Shown here: piece by piece, positions 37,438-45,396 of the stretch
How positions within the stretch are numbered: the stretch's first letter is position 1
Layout of the letters: the number at the start of each line of letters is the position of its first letter
Assembly: GCF_014534645.1 (NCBI RefSeq)
Contig: NZ_JACVQF010000241.1
Location: 62,001 to 126,000, forward strand
Direction: 5' to 3'
Length of the DNA stretch: 64,000 nucleotides
Source of the DNA: Streptomyces griseicoloratus
Lineage (GTDB): Bacteria; Actinomycetota; Actinomycetes; Streptomycetales; Streptomycetaceae
The notes under the pieces: generated by a model
Databases searched by the model: none
Told to the model about the DNA's origin: nothing
Seen by the model: only the letters and a program-made list of their open reading frames with translations
Program-made: the position numbers and the translations under genes

Positions 37438-38340
37438 TCAGACGCCGACCTCGTCCGCGGCCCCCCGGCTGGCCGGAATCGTGCACTCGGCGGGGTCCGC
37501 GGCGGGCCGCGCCGCGGCCGCCGCCCGCGCGCGCCGCCTGGCCAGCGGGGTCGCCAGCGCGGTGAGCAGGACGAAGGCGCCGATGGTGAGCAGCACGATC
37601 GTGGCGCCGGGCGGCACGTCCTGGTAGTAGGACGTCACCGTGCCGCCGATCGTCACGGTCACGCCGATCGCGACGGCGATCGCGAAGGTGGCGGCGAAGC
37701 TGCGGCTGAGCTGCTGGGCGGCCGCCACCGGGACCACCATCAGCGCGGACACCAGCAGCAGGCCGACGACGCGCATCGCCACGGTGACCGTCACGGCGGC
37801 CGTGACGGCCGTCAGCAGGTTCAGGGCGCGCACCGGCAGTCCGGTGACCCGCGCGAACTCCTCGTCCTGGCTGACCGCGAACAGCTGCCGGCGCAGCCCG
37901 AGGGTGACCAGGACCACGAACGCGGCCAGTGCGCAGATCGCGGTCACGTCCGACTCCGAGACCGTCGACAGCGATCCGAAGAGGTACGAGGTGAGGTTCG
38001 CGTTGGAACCGGTCGGCGCGAGGTTGATGAACATCACGCCGCCGGCCATGCCGCCGTAGAAGAGCATGGCGAGCGCGATGTCGCCGCGCGTCTTGCCGTA
38101 CCAGCGGATCAGCTCCATGAGGACGGCGCCGAGGACGGAGACCAGGGTCGCCATCCACACCGGGGACCAGGAGAGCAGGAAGCCGAGGCCGACTCCGGTC
38201 ATCGCCACGTGGCCGATGCCGTCGCCCATGAGGGCCTGGCGGCGCTGGACGAGGTAGATGCCGATCGCGGGGGCGGTGATGCCGACCAGGACGGCGGCGA
38301 GCAGGGCCCGCTGCATGAAGGCGTAGTTCAGGATTTCCAT
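37438..38340 (-). CDS. znuB: Zinc ABC transporter permease ZnuB
   Basis: A 300-residue permease of the ABC-3 (Mn/Zn) family with about eight or nine transmembrane helices, beginning EILNYAFMQRALLAAVLVGI. The cytoplasmic loop GIYLVQRRQALMGDGIGHVAM is the family hallmark. It forms the channel with ZnuC and receives zinc from ZnuA. GAGAAGG is about 9 nt before the ATG, and the start lies 13 nt after the znuC stop. The C-terminal tail (RRRARAAAAARPAADPAE) is cytosolic and variable. Confidence 0.94.
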   Translation of the reverse strand: MEILNYAFMQRALLAAVLVGITAPAIGIYLVQRRQALMGDGIGHVAMTGVGLGFLLSWSPVWMATLVSVLGAVLMELIRWYGKTRGDIALAMLFYGGMAGGVMFINLAPTGSNANLTSYLFGSLSTVSESDVTAICALAAFVVLVTLGLRRQLFAVSQDEEFARVTGLPVRALNLLTAVTAAVTVTVAMRVVGLLLVSALMVVPVAAAQQLSRSFAATFAIAVAIGVTVTIGGTVTSYYQDVPPGATIVLLTIGAFVLLTALATPLARRRARAAAAARPAADPAECTIPASRGAADEVGV

Positions 38341-38353
38341 GGTGGTGGCCTTC

Positions 38354-39121
38354 TCAGCTCAGCAGTCCCGTGCGCAGCGGCTCGGCTTCGTGAGCCGCGT
38401 GCGGGTGGACGTGGTCGTGGCCGGGCAGGGCGTGCTGGCCGACCGCCTTCGGGGGCGGGCCGTCGTGCAGCACGCAGCCGTCGCGCAGGACGACCGCCCG
38501 GTCGATCAGGGGTTCCAGGGGGCCCAGCTCGTGCAGTACGAGCAGCACGGACGCGCCCTGCCCGACCTGCTCGCGCAGGGTCTCGGCGAGCACCTCCTGG
38601 CTGGCCAGGTCGACGCCCGCCATCGGCTCGTCCATGATCAGCAGTTCGGGTTCGGAGGCGAGGGCGCGGGCGATCAGCACCCGCTGGTGCTGGCCGCCGG
38701 AGAGCGCGCCCACGGCGTCCTTGGCCCGGTCCGCCATGCCGACGAGGTCCAGCGCGCGCCGTACGGCCTCGTGGTCGGCCCTGCGCAGCATGCCGAAGCG
38801 GGCCCGGGCGAGCCGGCCGGAGGAGACGACTTCCGTCACCGTCGCGGGCACCCCGCCGGCGGCCGTGGTGCGCTGCGGGACGTAGCCCACGCGCGCCCAG
38901 TCCCGGAAGCGGCGCCGCTCCGTGCCGAACAGCTCGATCTCGCCGGCCGCGACGGGCACCTGGCCGATGATGCTGCGCACGGCCGTCGACTTGCCTGAGC
39001 CGTTCGCGCCGAGCAGCGCGACGACCTCACCGCGGTGCACGGTGAGGTCGATGCCGCGCAGGACGGGGCGCGAGCCCAGCTCGGCGCGGACGCCGCGCAT
39101 GGATATGACGGGCTCGCTCAC
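38354..39121 (-). CDS. znuC: Zinc ABC transporter ATPase ZnuC
   Basis: A 255-residue ABC ATPase. Walker A is GANGSGKST, the ABC signature LSGGQHQRV and Walker [13 protein letters not shown], followed by the switch histidine in LLVLHELG. The C-terminus is histidine-rich ([14 protein letters not shown]), which may bind zinc. The GTG at 39121, 5 nt after GGAGG, is preferred to the GTG at 39139. It lies 25 nt after znuA in one operon. Confidence 0.94.
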   Translation of the reverse strand: MSEPVISMRGVRAELGSRPVLRGIDLTVHRGEVVALLGANGSGKSTAVRSIIGQVPVAAGEIELFGTERRRFRDWARVGYVPQRTTAAGGVPATVTEVVSSGRLARARFGMLRRADHEAVRRALDLVGMADRAKDAVGALSGGQHQRVLIARALASEPELLIMDEPMAGVDLASQEVLAETLREQVGQGASVLLVLHELGPLEPLIDRAVVLRDGCVLHDGPPPKAVGQHALPGHDHVHPHAAHEAEPLRTGLLS

Positions 39122-39146
39122 GATGTCCTCCGTACTCACTTGCCGC

Positions 39147-40130
39147 TCACTTGGCGCCGAGAGCCGTCCTCAGCGCCTGGAGGTTGGCCTCCATGACCTG
39201 GATGTAGTCGTCGCCCTCGGACTTGTCGGTGATGCCCTCGAGCGGGTCGAGCACGTCGGTCTTCAGGCCCGCGTCCTCGGCCAGGGTCTTCGCGGTCTTG
39301 TCGGACACCAGTGTCTCGTAGAAGACGGTGGTGACGCCGTCGGCCTTCGCCTCCGTCTGGAGCTCCTTGATCCGGGCGGGGCTGGGCTCGCTCTCCGGGT
39401 CGAGGCCGGAGATGGCCTCCTGGGTCAGGCCGTAGCGCTCGGCGAGGTAGCCGAAGGCGGCGTGGTTGGTGAAGAAGACCTTGGTGTCGGTGTTCTTCAG
39501 CCCGTCCGTGAACGCCTTGTCGAGGTCACCGAGCTTGGCGACCAGCGCGTCGGCGTTCTTCCGGTAGTCCGCCGCGTGGTCCGGGTCGGCCTTCTCGAAC
39601 GCCTTGGCGACGCCCTCGGCGACCTCGGAGTACTTCACCGGGTCGAGCCAGAGGTGCGGGTCGCGGGCGGGCTCCTCCTCCTCGGAGTGCTCCTCGGCGT
39701 GCTCCTCACCGGCGTGGGCGTCCTCGCCCCCGTGGCTGTGCTCGACGTCGCCGTGGTCCTCCAGGGCGGTCAGCGAGGCCGCGTCGATCTTGGTCTTGAC
39801 GCCGGACTGGGAGACGGCCTCGTCGACGGCGGGCTGGAGGCTCTTGAGGTACAGCACCGCGTCCGCCTCGCCGAGTGCGGCGGTCTGCTTGGTGCTCAGC
39901 TCCAGGTCGTGCGGCTCCTGGCCGGGCTTGGTGAGGGTGGTGACGTTGACGTGCTCGCCGCCGATCTGCTCGGCGAGGAACTGCATGGGGTAGAACGACG
40001 CGACGACGTCGAACTTGTCGGTGTTGCCCGCCGCCGCGCTGTCGCTGGAGCAGGCGGAGAGGGCCCCGAGGCCGAGGGCGGTGGCCGCCGCGACCGCTAT
40101 GCCGGATATGTGTCGTCGTCGTACGTTCAT
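39147..40130 (-). CDS. znuA: Zinc-binding lipoprotein ZnuA
   Basis: A 327-residue cluster A-I solute-binding protein. The signal peptide ends in the lipobox GALSAC, so it is anchored on the outer face of the membrane. Zinc ligands lie in [18 protein letters not shown] and TNHAAFGYL, and a His/Glu/Asp-rich loop ([18 protein letters not shown] onward) between them is typical of zinc chaperoning. The ATG at 40130 fits a leaderless transcript from the promoter at 40138-40167; in-frame ATGs at 40139 and 40148 would overlap the -10. A Zur-box-like palindrome covers the -10, so zinc represses the operon. Confidence 0.93.
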   Translation of the reverse strand: MNVRRRHISGIAVAAATALGLGALSACSSDSAAAGNTDKFDVVASFYPMQFLAEQIGGEHVNVTTLTKPGQEPHDLELSTKQTAALGEADAVLYLKSLQPAVDEAVSQSGVKTKIDAASLTALEDHGDVEHSHGGEDAHAGEEHAEEHSEEEEPARDPHLWLDPVKYSEVAEGVAKAFEKADPDHAADYRKNADALVAKLGDLDKAFTDGLKNTDTKVFFTNHAAFGYLAERYGLTQEAISGLDPESEPSPARIKELQTEAKADGVTTVFYETLVSDKTAKTLAEDAGLKTDVLDPLEGITDKSEGDDYIQVMEANLQALRTALGAK

Positions 40131-40144
40131 GACACTCATTTTCA
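40130..40144. promoter_or_regulatory. Zur-box-like operator at the znuA promoter
   Basis: On the minus strand this reads TGAAAATGAGTGTCA, a 15-bp imperfect palindrome that matches the Streptomyces Zur consensus as I recall it (TGAAAATGATTTTCA-like). It covers the -10 region and touches the znuA start codon, an ideal position for repression. Confidence 0.7.
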
Positions 40145-40167
40145 ACAAATCTGGAAACCGTTGTCAA
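40138..40167 (-). promoter_or_regulatory. znuA promoter
   Basis: Minus strand TTGACA (40162-40167), an 18-nt spacer and GAAAAT (40138-40143). The start point would fall at the ATG at 40130, giving a leaderless mRNA. Confidence 0.6.
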
Positions 40168-40268
40168 CAAGGGCCCGATTTGGTCGAGGGGCAGGCCGCG
40201 CCGGTAACCTGAAGCATTCGCTGGAAGCATCTCGCTTCGTCGCCCGTCGTCGTAATGAAGAGAGCACC

Positions 40269-41651
40269 GTGGCCGCCGACAAGATCGACACCATCGTCAG
40301 CCTGAGCAAGCGCCGTGGCTTCGTTTTCCCTTGTAGTGAGATCTACGGCGGTCAGCGTGCCGCCTGGGACTACGGGCCGCTGGGTGTCGAGCTCAAGGAG
40401 AACCTCAAGCGCCAGTGGTGGCGCTACATGGTGACGTCGCGCGAGGACGTCGTCGGTATCGACTCGTCCGTGATCCTGGCCCCCGAGGTGTGGGTGGCCT
40501 CCGGCCACGTCGCCACCTTCACGGACCCGCTGACGGAGTGCACCTCCTGCCACAAGCGGTTCCGCGCGGACCACCTGGAGGAGGCCTACGAGGAGAAGAA
40601 GGGGCACGCCCCCGAGAACGGCCTCGCGGACCTCAACTGCCCCAACTGCGGCAACAAGGGCACCTTCACCGAGCCCAAGCAGTTCTCCGGCCTGCTCTCC
40701 ACCCACCTCGGCCCGACCCAGGACAGCGGCTCCATCGCCTACCTGCGGCCCGAGACCGCACAGGGCATCTTCACCAACTTCGCCCAGGTGCAGACCACTT
40801 CGCGCCGCAAGCCGCCGTTCGGCATCGCCCAGATGGGCAAGTCCTTCCGCAACGAGATCACGCCCGGCAACTTCATCTTCCGCACCCGCGAGTTCGAGCA
40901 GATGGAGATGGAGTTCTTCGTCAAGCCGGGCGAGGACGAGAAGTGGCAGGAGTACTGGATGGAGCAGCGCTGGAACTGGTACACCGGCCTGGGCCTGCGT
41001 GAAGAGAACATGCGGTGGTACGAGCACCCGAAGGAGAAGCTCTCCCACTACTCCAAGCGCACCGCCGACATCGAGTACCGCTTCCAGTTCGGCGGCAGCG
41101 AGTGGGGCGAGCTGGAGGGCGTCGCCAACCGCACCGACTACGACCTCTCCGCCCACGCCAAGGCCTCCGGCCAGGACCTCTCCTACTTCGACCAGGAGGC
41201 CGGCGAGCGCTGGACGCCGTACGTCATCGAGCCGGCGGCCGGTGTCGGCCGGGCGATGCTCGCCTTCCTGCTCGACGCCTACGTCGAGGACGAGGCGCCC
41301 AACGCCAAGGGCAAGATGGAGAAGCGGACCGTGCTGCGGCTCGACCACCGCCTGGCCCCGGTGAAGGTCGCGGTGCTCCCGCTGTCCCGCAACCCCGAGC
41401 TGTCCCCGAAGGCCAAGGGCCTCGCCCAGACGCTGCGGCAGAACTGGAACATCGAGTTCGACGACGCCGGCGCCATCGGCCGCCGCTACCGCCGCCAGGA
41501 CGAGATCGGTACGCCGTTCTGCGTGACCGTCGACTTCGACACGCTCGACGACAACGCGGTGACCGTGCGTGAGCGCGACTCGATGAAGCAGGAGCGCGTC
41601 TCCCTCGACCAGATCGAGGGTTACCTGGCCGCGCGCCTGATCGGCTGCTGA
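40269..41651 (+). CDS. glyS: Glycine--tRNA ligase
   Basis: A 460-residue single-chain class II glycyl-tRNA synthetase of the alpha2 type. Class II motif 2 reads [25 protein letters not shown], motif 3 lies in [13 protein letters not shown], and two CxxC pairs ([16 protein letters not shown]) may bind zinc. The C-terminal anticodon-binding domain starts near [11 protein letters not shown]. The GTG at 40269 gives the family-typical N-terminus [16 protein letters not shown]; the frame open to 38922 is antisense read-through. It is divergent from znuA with 138 bp between; TTGGTC/TAACCT at 40180-40210 may be its promoter. I see no T-box leader. Confidence 0.96.
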   Translation: MAADKIDTIVSLSKRRGFVFPCSEIYGGQRAAWDYGPLGVELKENLKRQWWRYMVTSREDVVGIDSSVILAPEVWVASGHVATFTDPLTECTSCHKRFRADHLEEAYEEKKGHAPENGLADLNCPNCGNKGTFTEPKQFSGLLSTHLGPTQDSGSIAYLRPETAQGIFTNFAQVQTTSRRKPPFGIAQMGKSFRNEITPGNFIFRTREFEQMEMEFFVKPGEDEKWQEYWMEQRWNWYTGLGLREENMRWYEHPKEKLSHYSKRTADIEYRFQFGGSEWGELEGVANRTDYDLSAHAKASGQDLSYFDQEAGERWTPYVIEPAAGVGRAMLAFLLDAYVEDEAPNAKGKMEKRTVLRLDHRLAPVKVAVLPLSRNPELSPKAKGLAQTLRQNWNIEFDDAGAIGRRYRRQDEIGTPFCVTVDFDTLDDNAVTVRERDSMKQERVSLDQIEGYLAARLIGC

Positions 41652-41670
41652 AGCCGCTCGTTCGTAAACC

Positions 41671-41705
41671 CCGTACGGCCGCCGGTCCACCCGGCGGCCG
41701 TACGG
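41671..41705. terminator. Terminator between glyS and the chitinase gene
   Basis: CCGTACGGCCGCCGG (41671-41685) pairs perfectly with CCGGCGGCCGTACGG (41691-41705) around a 5-nt loop. It sits between two convergent genes and can serve both. Confidence 0.85.
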
Positions 41706-41721
41706 CGTTCTTCAGCGACCT

Positions 41722-42774
41722 TCAGCGACCTTGCAGTGCCTTGACGTTGTCGCCGAAGGTCCAGTTCCTCGAGCCGTCCCAGTTGACGGACCAGGTCATC
41801 AGGCCCTTGAGGGCGCCCCGGTAGTGGTTCCAGGCCTGGGCGACCAGGGACGGGGACATGTGGCCGCCGCCCGCGCCGGGCTGTGCGGGCAGGCCCGGGA
41901 CCTGCTTGTCGTACGGCACCCGGATCGTGGTGCCCTGGACGACCAGCCCCTTGTTCAGGCAGTCCGTCTGGGCGGTGAAGCCCTGCACCGTGCCGGCCGC
42001 GTAGGAGTCGCCGGAACAGCCGTACATGCTGCCGTTGTAGTACTGCATGTTCAGCCACCACAGGCGGCCGTTGTCGGCGTACTTCTTGATGATCGGCAGG
42101 TACGCGCCCCAGATCGAACCGTAGACGACGCTGCCGCCGGTGACGTAGGCGGTCTCCGGGGCCATGGTGAGGCCGAAGTTCGACGGCATGCGGGCCAGGA
42201 TGCCGTCGATGATGCGGATCAGGTTGGCCTGGGACGTGGACGGCTGGTTGATGTTGCCGCTGCCGATGAGGCCGGTCTCGATGTCGATGTCGATGCCGTC
42301 GAAGTTGTACCTCTTCAGGATCGGCACGATCGTCTCGACGAAGCGGTCGGCGACGGCGGTGGAGCCGAGGTCGATGCCGGCCGTCGCCCCGCCGATGGAG
42401 AGCAGGATCGTCTGCCCGGCCGCCTTGGCGGCGCACATCTCCGCCGGGGTGGCCACCTTCACGCCCGTGTCCATGCCGTCCTCCCACAGCGCCGTGCCGT
42501 CGGAGCGGATGACGGGGAAGGCCGCGTTGATCACGTTGTAGCCGTGGGCGGCGATGCGGGAGTCGGTGACCGGGGTCCAGCCGAAGGGCGGGTGGACCCC
42601 GTTGGCGGCGCCGTCCCAGTTCTCCCAGTAGCCCTGGAGGACCTTGCCGGCCGGCTTCGACTTCACGGCGCAGGTGTCGGCGGCCGGGGCGGCCGATGCG
42701 GTGGTGGCCGCCAGTGGGGCGATGACGGCCGCCGCGAGCGCGGCGGCGGACAGACGGATTCCGCGGCGGATCAT
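41722..42774 (-). CDS. Secreted GH18 chitinase
   Basis: A 350-residue family 18 chitinase consisting of a catalytic domain only. A signal peptide (MIRRGIRLSAAALAAAVIA, ending near TASA) exports it. The catalytic DxxDxDxE reads FDGIDIDIETG, and LLSIGGATAG is the SxGG motif on barrel strand 3. It degrades chitin to oligosaccharides outside the cell. The ATG at 42774 with GGGAGG 8 nt upstream is chosen over a frame open to 42873. A DasR-like site lies between the promoter hexamers, indicating control by GlcNAc metabolism. Confidence 0.91.
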   Translation of the reverse strand: MIRRGIRLSAAALAAAVIAPLAATTASAAPAADTCAVKSKPAGKVLQGYWENWDGAANGVHPPFGWTPVTDSRIAAHGYNVINAAFPVIRSDGTALWEDGMDTGVKVATPAEMCAAKAAGQTILLSIGGATAGIDLGSTAVADRFVETIVPILKRYNFDGIDIDIETGLIGSGNINQPSTSQANLIRIIDGILARMPSNFGLTMAPETAYVTGGSVVYGSIWGAYLPIIKKYADNGRLWWLNMQYYNGSMYGCSGDSYAAGTVQGFTAQTDCLNKGLVVQGTTIRVPYDKQVPGLPAQPGAGGGHMSPSLVAQAWNHYRGALKGLMTWSVNWDGSRNWTFGDNVKALQGR

Positions 42775-42832
42775 GCGGCTTGCCTCCCGGTGGGGTCGAG
42801 GTGGCGCGGACATGATGCGTGTCGTAGGCATG

Positions 42833-42861
42833 ACAATCCTCTGGTCCAGACCTTTCGTCAA
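42833..42861 (-). promoter_or_regulatory. Chitinase promoter with embedded DasR-like site
   Basis: Minus strand TTGACG (42856-42861), 17 nt, GATTGT (42833-42838). Within the spacer, TGGTCCAGACCT (42842-42853, + strand) matches 10 of 12 bases of the dre/chitinase repeat core TGGTCTAGACCA. DasR bound there would block polymerase. Confidence 0.6.
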
Positions 42862-42878
42862 GGGTGTGCGCACATGGG

Positions 42879-42922
42879 TGACAGATGAATGGATGACAGT
42901 TATTGAAATCTGTCAGCTGTCA
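42879..42922. promoter_or_regulatory. Cluster of four TGACAG half-sites upstream of the aldo/keto reductase
   Basis: TGACAG occurs at 42879-42884 and 42894-42899, and its complement CTGTCA at 42910-42915 and 42917-42922. The inner pair forms a 22-bp dyad with a 10-nt AT-rich centre. It lies 16 nt before the reductase ATG. A possible promoter (GTGACA at 42878, TATTGA at 42901) overlaps it. The TetR-type regulator downstream of the reductase is a candidate binder. Confidence 0.55.
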
Positions 42923-42937
42923 TGTCAGGGTGGTGGC

Positions 42938-43942
42938 ATGACGATGCACACACGCACCCTCGGAACCACCGGCCCCCAGATCTCCGCCCTCGGCCTCGGC
43001 TGCATGGGCATGTCCGCGCTGTACGGCGAGGCGGACCGCGCCGAGTCGATCGCCACCGTCCACGCCGCCCTCGAAGCGGGCGTGACCCTCCTCGACACCG
43101 GCGACTTCTACGGCATGGGCCACAACGAGATGCTGATCGGCGAGGCCCTGCGCACCGCCCCCGCCGCCCGCCGTGAACAGGCCCTGGTCAGCGTCAAGTT
43201 CGGCGCCCTGCGCGACCCCGACGGCGGCTGGTCGGGCTACGACGGCCGCCCCGCCGCCGTGAAGAACTTCGCCGCGTACTCCCTGCAGCGCCTCGGCGTC
43301 GACCACATCGACGTCTACCGGATCGCCCGCCTCGACCCGGACGTCCCGATCGAGGAGACGGTCGGCGCCATCGCCGAACTCGTCGAGAAGGGCTACGTAC
43401 GGCACATCGGCCTCAGCGAGGTCGGCGCGGAGACCATCCGCAGGGCCGCCGCCACCGCTCCCGTCTCCGACCTGCAGATCGAGTACTCCCTCATCTCCCG
43501 CGGCATCGAGGACGAGATCCTGCCGGCCACCCGCGAACTGGGCATCGGCATCACGGCGTACGGCGTCCTGTCCCGTGGACTGATCTCCGGCCACTTCACC
43601 CCCGACCGGCAGCTCGCGGCGAACGACTTCCGCGCCCACTCACCGCGCTTCCAGGGCGAGAACCTGCGGCACAACCTCGACCTCGTCGAGGCGCTGCGGA
43701 AGATCGCCGAGCAGAAGGGCGTGACCGTGGCCCAGATCGCCATCGCCTGGGTGCTCTCCCGCGGCGAGGACATCGTGCCGCTGGTCGGCGCCCGCCGCCG
43801 CGACCGGCTCACCGAGGCACTCGGCGCCCTCGACGTGACCCTCGACGAGGCCGACCTCGCCGGGATCGAGCGGGCCGTCCCGGCCGGCGCCGCCGCCGGC
43901 GAGCGCTACCCGGCGGAGCAGATGGCCCACGTCGAGCGCTGA
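42938..43942 (+). CDS. Aldo/keto reductase
   Basis: A 334-residue NADPH-dependent AKR barrel. The N-terminal LGLGCMGMSALYGEAD and the tetrad segment TLLDTGDFYGMGHNEMLIGEAL contain catalytic Asp and Tyr; K84-type lysine lies in VSVKFGAL. However, the usual LxxHRxD signature reads IDVYRIARLDPDVP, so the catalytic histidine position is replaced. AIAWVLSRGEDIVPLVGARRRDRL is the NADPH-binding end. It starts at 42938 (ATGACGATG, with a second ATG at 42944) after AGGGTGG. A TetR regulator follows after 24 nt, forming a likely self-regulated pair acting on an unknown carbonyl compound. Confidence 0.87.
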   Translation: MTMHTRTLGTTGPQISALGLGCMGMSALYGEADRAESIATVHAALEAGVTLLDTGDFYGMGHNEMLIGEALRTAPAARREQALVSVKFGALRDPDGGWSGYDGRPAAVKNFAAYSLQRLGVDHIDVYRIARLDPDVPIEETVGAIAELVEKGYVRHIGLSEVGAETIRRAAATAPVSDLQIEYSLISRGIEDEILPATRELGIGITAYGVLSRGLISGHFTPDRQLAANDFRAHSPRFQGENLRHNLDLVEALRKIAEQKGVTVAQIAIAWVLSRGEDIVPLVGARRRDRLTEALGALDVTLDEADLAGIERAVPAGAAAGERYPAEQMAHVER

Positions 43943-43966
43943 CGGGCGCCGGGTACGGTCTAGGCC

Positions 43967-44557
43967 ATGGCACCGACCTCCGAGACCCTGACCGCCGAGC
44001 GCATCCTCGAAGCGACCGAGGAGGTGCTGCGCCGCCACGGCCCGGCCAAGGCCACCGTGGTCGACGTGGCCCGCGCGCTCGGCGTCAGCCACGGCAGCGT
44101 CTACCGGCACTTCCGTACCAAGGCGGCGCTGCGCGAGGCGGTCACCAAGCGGTGGCTGGACCGCACCTCCGAGGCCCTGTCCGGGATCGCCGCCGACGAC
44201 CGCGACCCGGAGGGCCGGCTGCGGGACTGGCTGCGGACCCTGTTCGAGGCCAAGCGCCGCAAGGCCGGCCTGGACCCCGAACTGTTCGCCACCTACCGGG
44301 TGCTGACCGACGAGAACGGCACGGTGGTCGGCGAACACCTCGCCGACCTGACCGCCCAGCTCACCCGGATCGTCCGGGCCGGCGCCGAGGCCGGCACCTT
44401 CGCCGCCCCCGACCCCGAGGCCGCCGCCCGCGCGGTCTTCCACGCCACGGGACGCTTCCACGACCCGTGCCACGCGCACGAGTGGGAGCGGCCCGGTGTG
44501 GAAGAGGAGTTCACGGCCGTCGTCGACCTCCTCGTACGGGGACTGCGGGCGCCCTAG
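43967..44557 (+). CDS. TetR family regulator
   Basis: A 196-residue TetR-type repressor. The N-terminal HTH is AERILEATEEVLRRHG...VVDVARALGVSHGSVYRHFRTKAALREAV; the C-terminal ligand domain contains DPCHAHEWERPG near the end. It has no ribosome-binding site, but TACGGT at 43954-43959 ends 7 nt before the ATG, which points to a leaderless transcript separate from the reductase. The nearby TGACAG cluster is the best operator candidate. Effector unknown. Confidence 0.88.
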   Translation: MAPTSETLTAERILEATEEVLRRHGPAKATVVDVARALGVSHGSVYRHFRTKAALREAVTKRWLDRTSEALSGIAADDRDPEGRLRDWLRTLFEAKRRKAGLDPELFATYRVLTDENGTVVGEHLADLTAQLTRIVRAGAEAGTFAAPDPEAAARAVFHATGRFHDPCHAHEWERPGVEEEFTAVVDLLVRGLRAP

Positions 44558-44575
44558 GCGAGGCCGGTCACGGTC

Positions 44576-44593
44576 CCCGCCGACATCGGCGGG
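44576..44593 (+). terminator. Hairpin after the TetR gene
   Basis: CCCGCCGA (44576-44583) and TCGGCGGG (44586-44593) form a perfect 8-bp stem 18 nt after the stop. Confidence 0.5.
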
Positions 44594-44679
44594 ATGACCG
44601 CCCGAAGTGCGGGAACCCGAGTTAATGCGGAAGGTGATGTTCCCAGGGTTTCCACAGTTCGCACAGGGCGAGGACAGTC

Positions 44680-45387
44680 ATGGCTGAGCAGAAGTCGGCG
44701 CAGACGCTCCCGCGGCCGTTGAGCACGGTCGCGTCGGTGCTGCGGAAGGTGCCCGGCGCCGGGACGGTGGGCAGGACCGCCGAGGGTGCGCTGGACAGGA
44801 TCGGGGCCGTGTCGCCGCGAGGGCGACGGCTGATCGTGTACACCGGGGCCGGCGTGCTGGGCGTCGCCGGGCTCGTCGAATGGCCCATCGCGCTCACCGG
44901 AGCGGCGGTGGCCTGGCTGACGCAGCCCCGGCCGCAGGAGTCAACGGCCGCCCGGACCGCGCAGGCGGTGGGCGAGGGGGAGCGCGCCGCCACGGGCGAG
45001 GAGGAGAAGGCCGGGGCGGAGAAGGCCGCGCAGGAGAGCCCCGCGCAGGAGAGCCCCGCGCGGAAGAGCACCGCCAAGAAGAGCACGGCCCGCAAGAGCA
45101 CCGCGCAGAAGAGCGCCGGGACGCAAGCGGCCGCCCGGAAGAGCCCGGCCCGCAAGAGCACGGCCCAGGGCCCGGCCACGAAGAGCACCGCGCGGAAGAG
45201 CACGGCGAAGAAGACCGCCTCCGCCGCCAGGACCACGTCCTCCAGGACCGCGTCCACGGCCAAGGCGTCCCCCGGCCGGACCAAGACCCAGTCGGCAACC
45301 AAGGCGTCATCCGGTCGGCCCAGCGCTTCGGCCGGGAGCAGGAGCCGGAAGACGGCCTCCGCGTCGCGTTCGGGAAAGGCGGGCTGA
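44680..45387 (+). CDS. Histone H1-like protein with lysine/serine-rich tail
   Basis: A 235-residue protein of two parts. Residues 1-90 are a normal domain with a hydrophobic segment at about 52-82 (LIVYTGAGVLGVAGLVEW). Residues about 118-235 are a low-complexity basic tail made of (A/R/K)KSTA and RKSPA repeats, like the C-terminal tails of histone H1 and mycobacterial HupB. The tail would bind DNA or polyanions, while the hydrophobic part may fix it at the membrane. GAGGA precedes the ATG. It is 9 nt upstream of the P-type ATPase gene and certainly cotranscribed, an unexpected pairing. Confidence 0.8.
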   Translation: MAEQKSAQTLPRPLSTVASVLRKVPGAGTVGRTAEGALDRIGAVSPRGRRLIVYTGAGVLGVAGLVEWPIALTGAAVAWLTQPRPQESTAARTAQAVGEGERAATGEEEKAGAEKAAQESPAQESPARKSTAKKSTARKSTAQKSAGTQAAARKSPARKSTAQGPATKSTARKSTAKKTASAARTTSSRTASTAKASPGRTKTQSATKASSGRPSASAGSRSRKTASASRSGKAG

Positions 45388-45396
45388 GAGACAGAG

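Noticed and set aside
40145-40268. T-box leader or other riboswitch upstream of glyS
   Set aside because: The gap is only 138 bp, part of it taken by the znuA promoter, and no conserved T-box-like sequence is visible.
45040-45240. Repeats in the histone-like gene as a possible CRISPR or tandem repeat element
   Set aside because: They are codon-level repeats of KSTA/KSPA within one reading frame, not spaced identical units.
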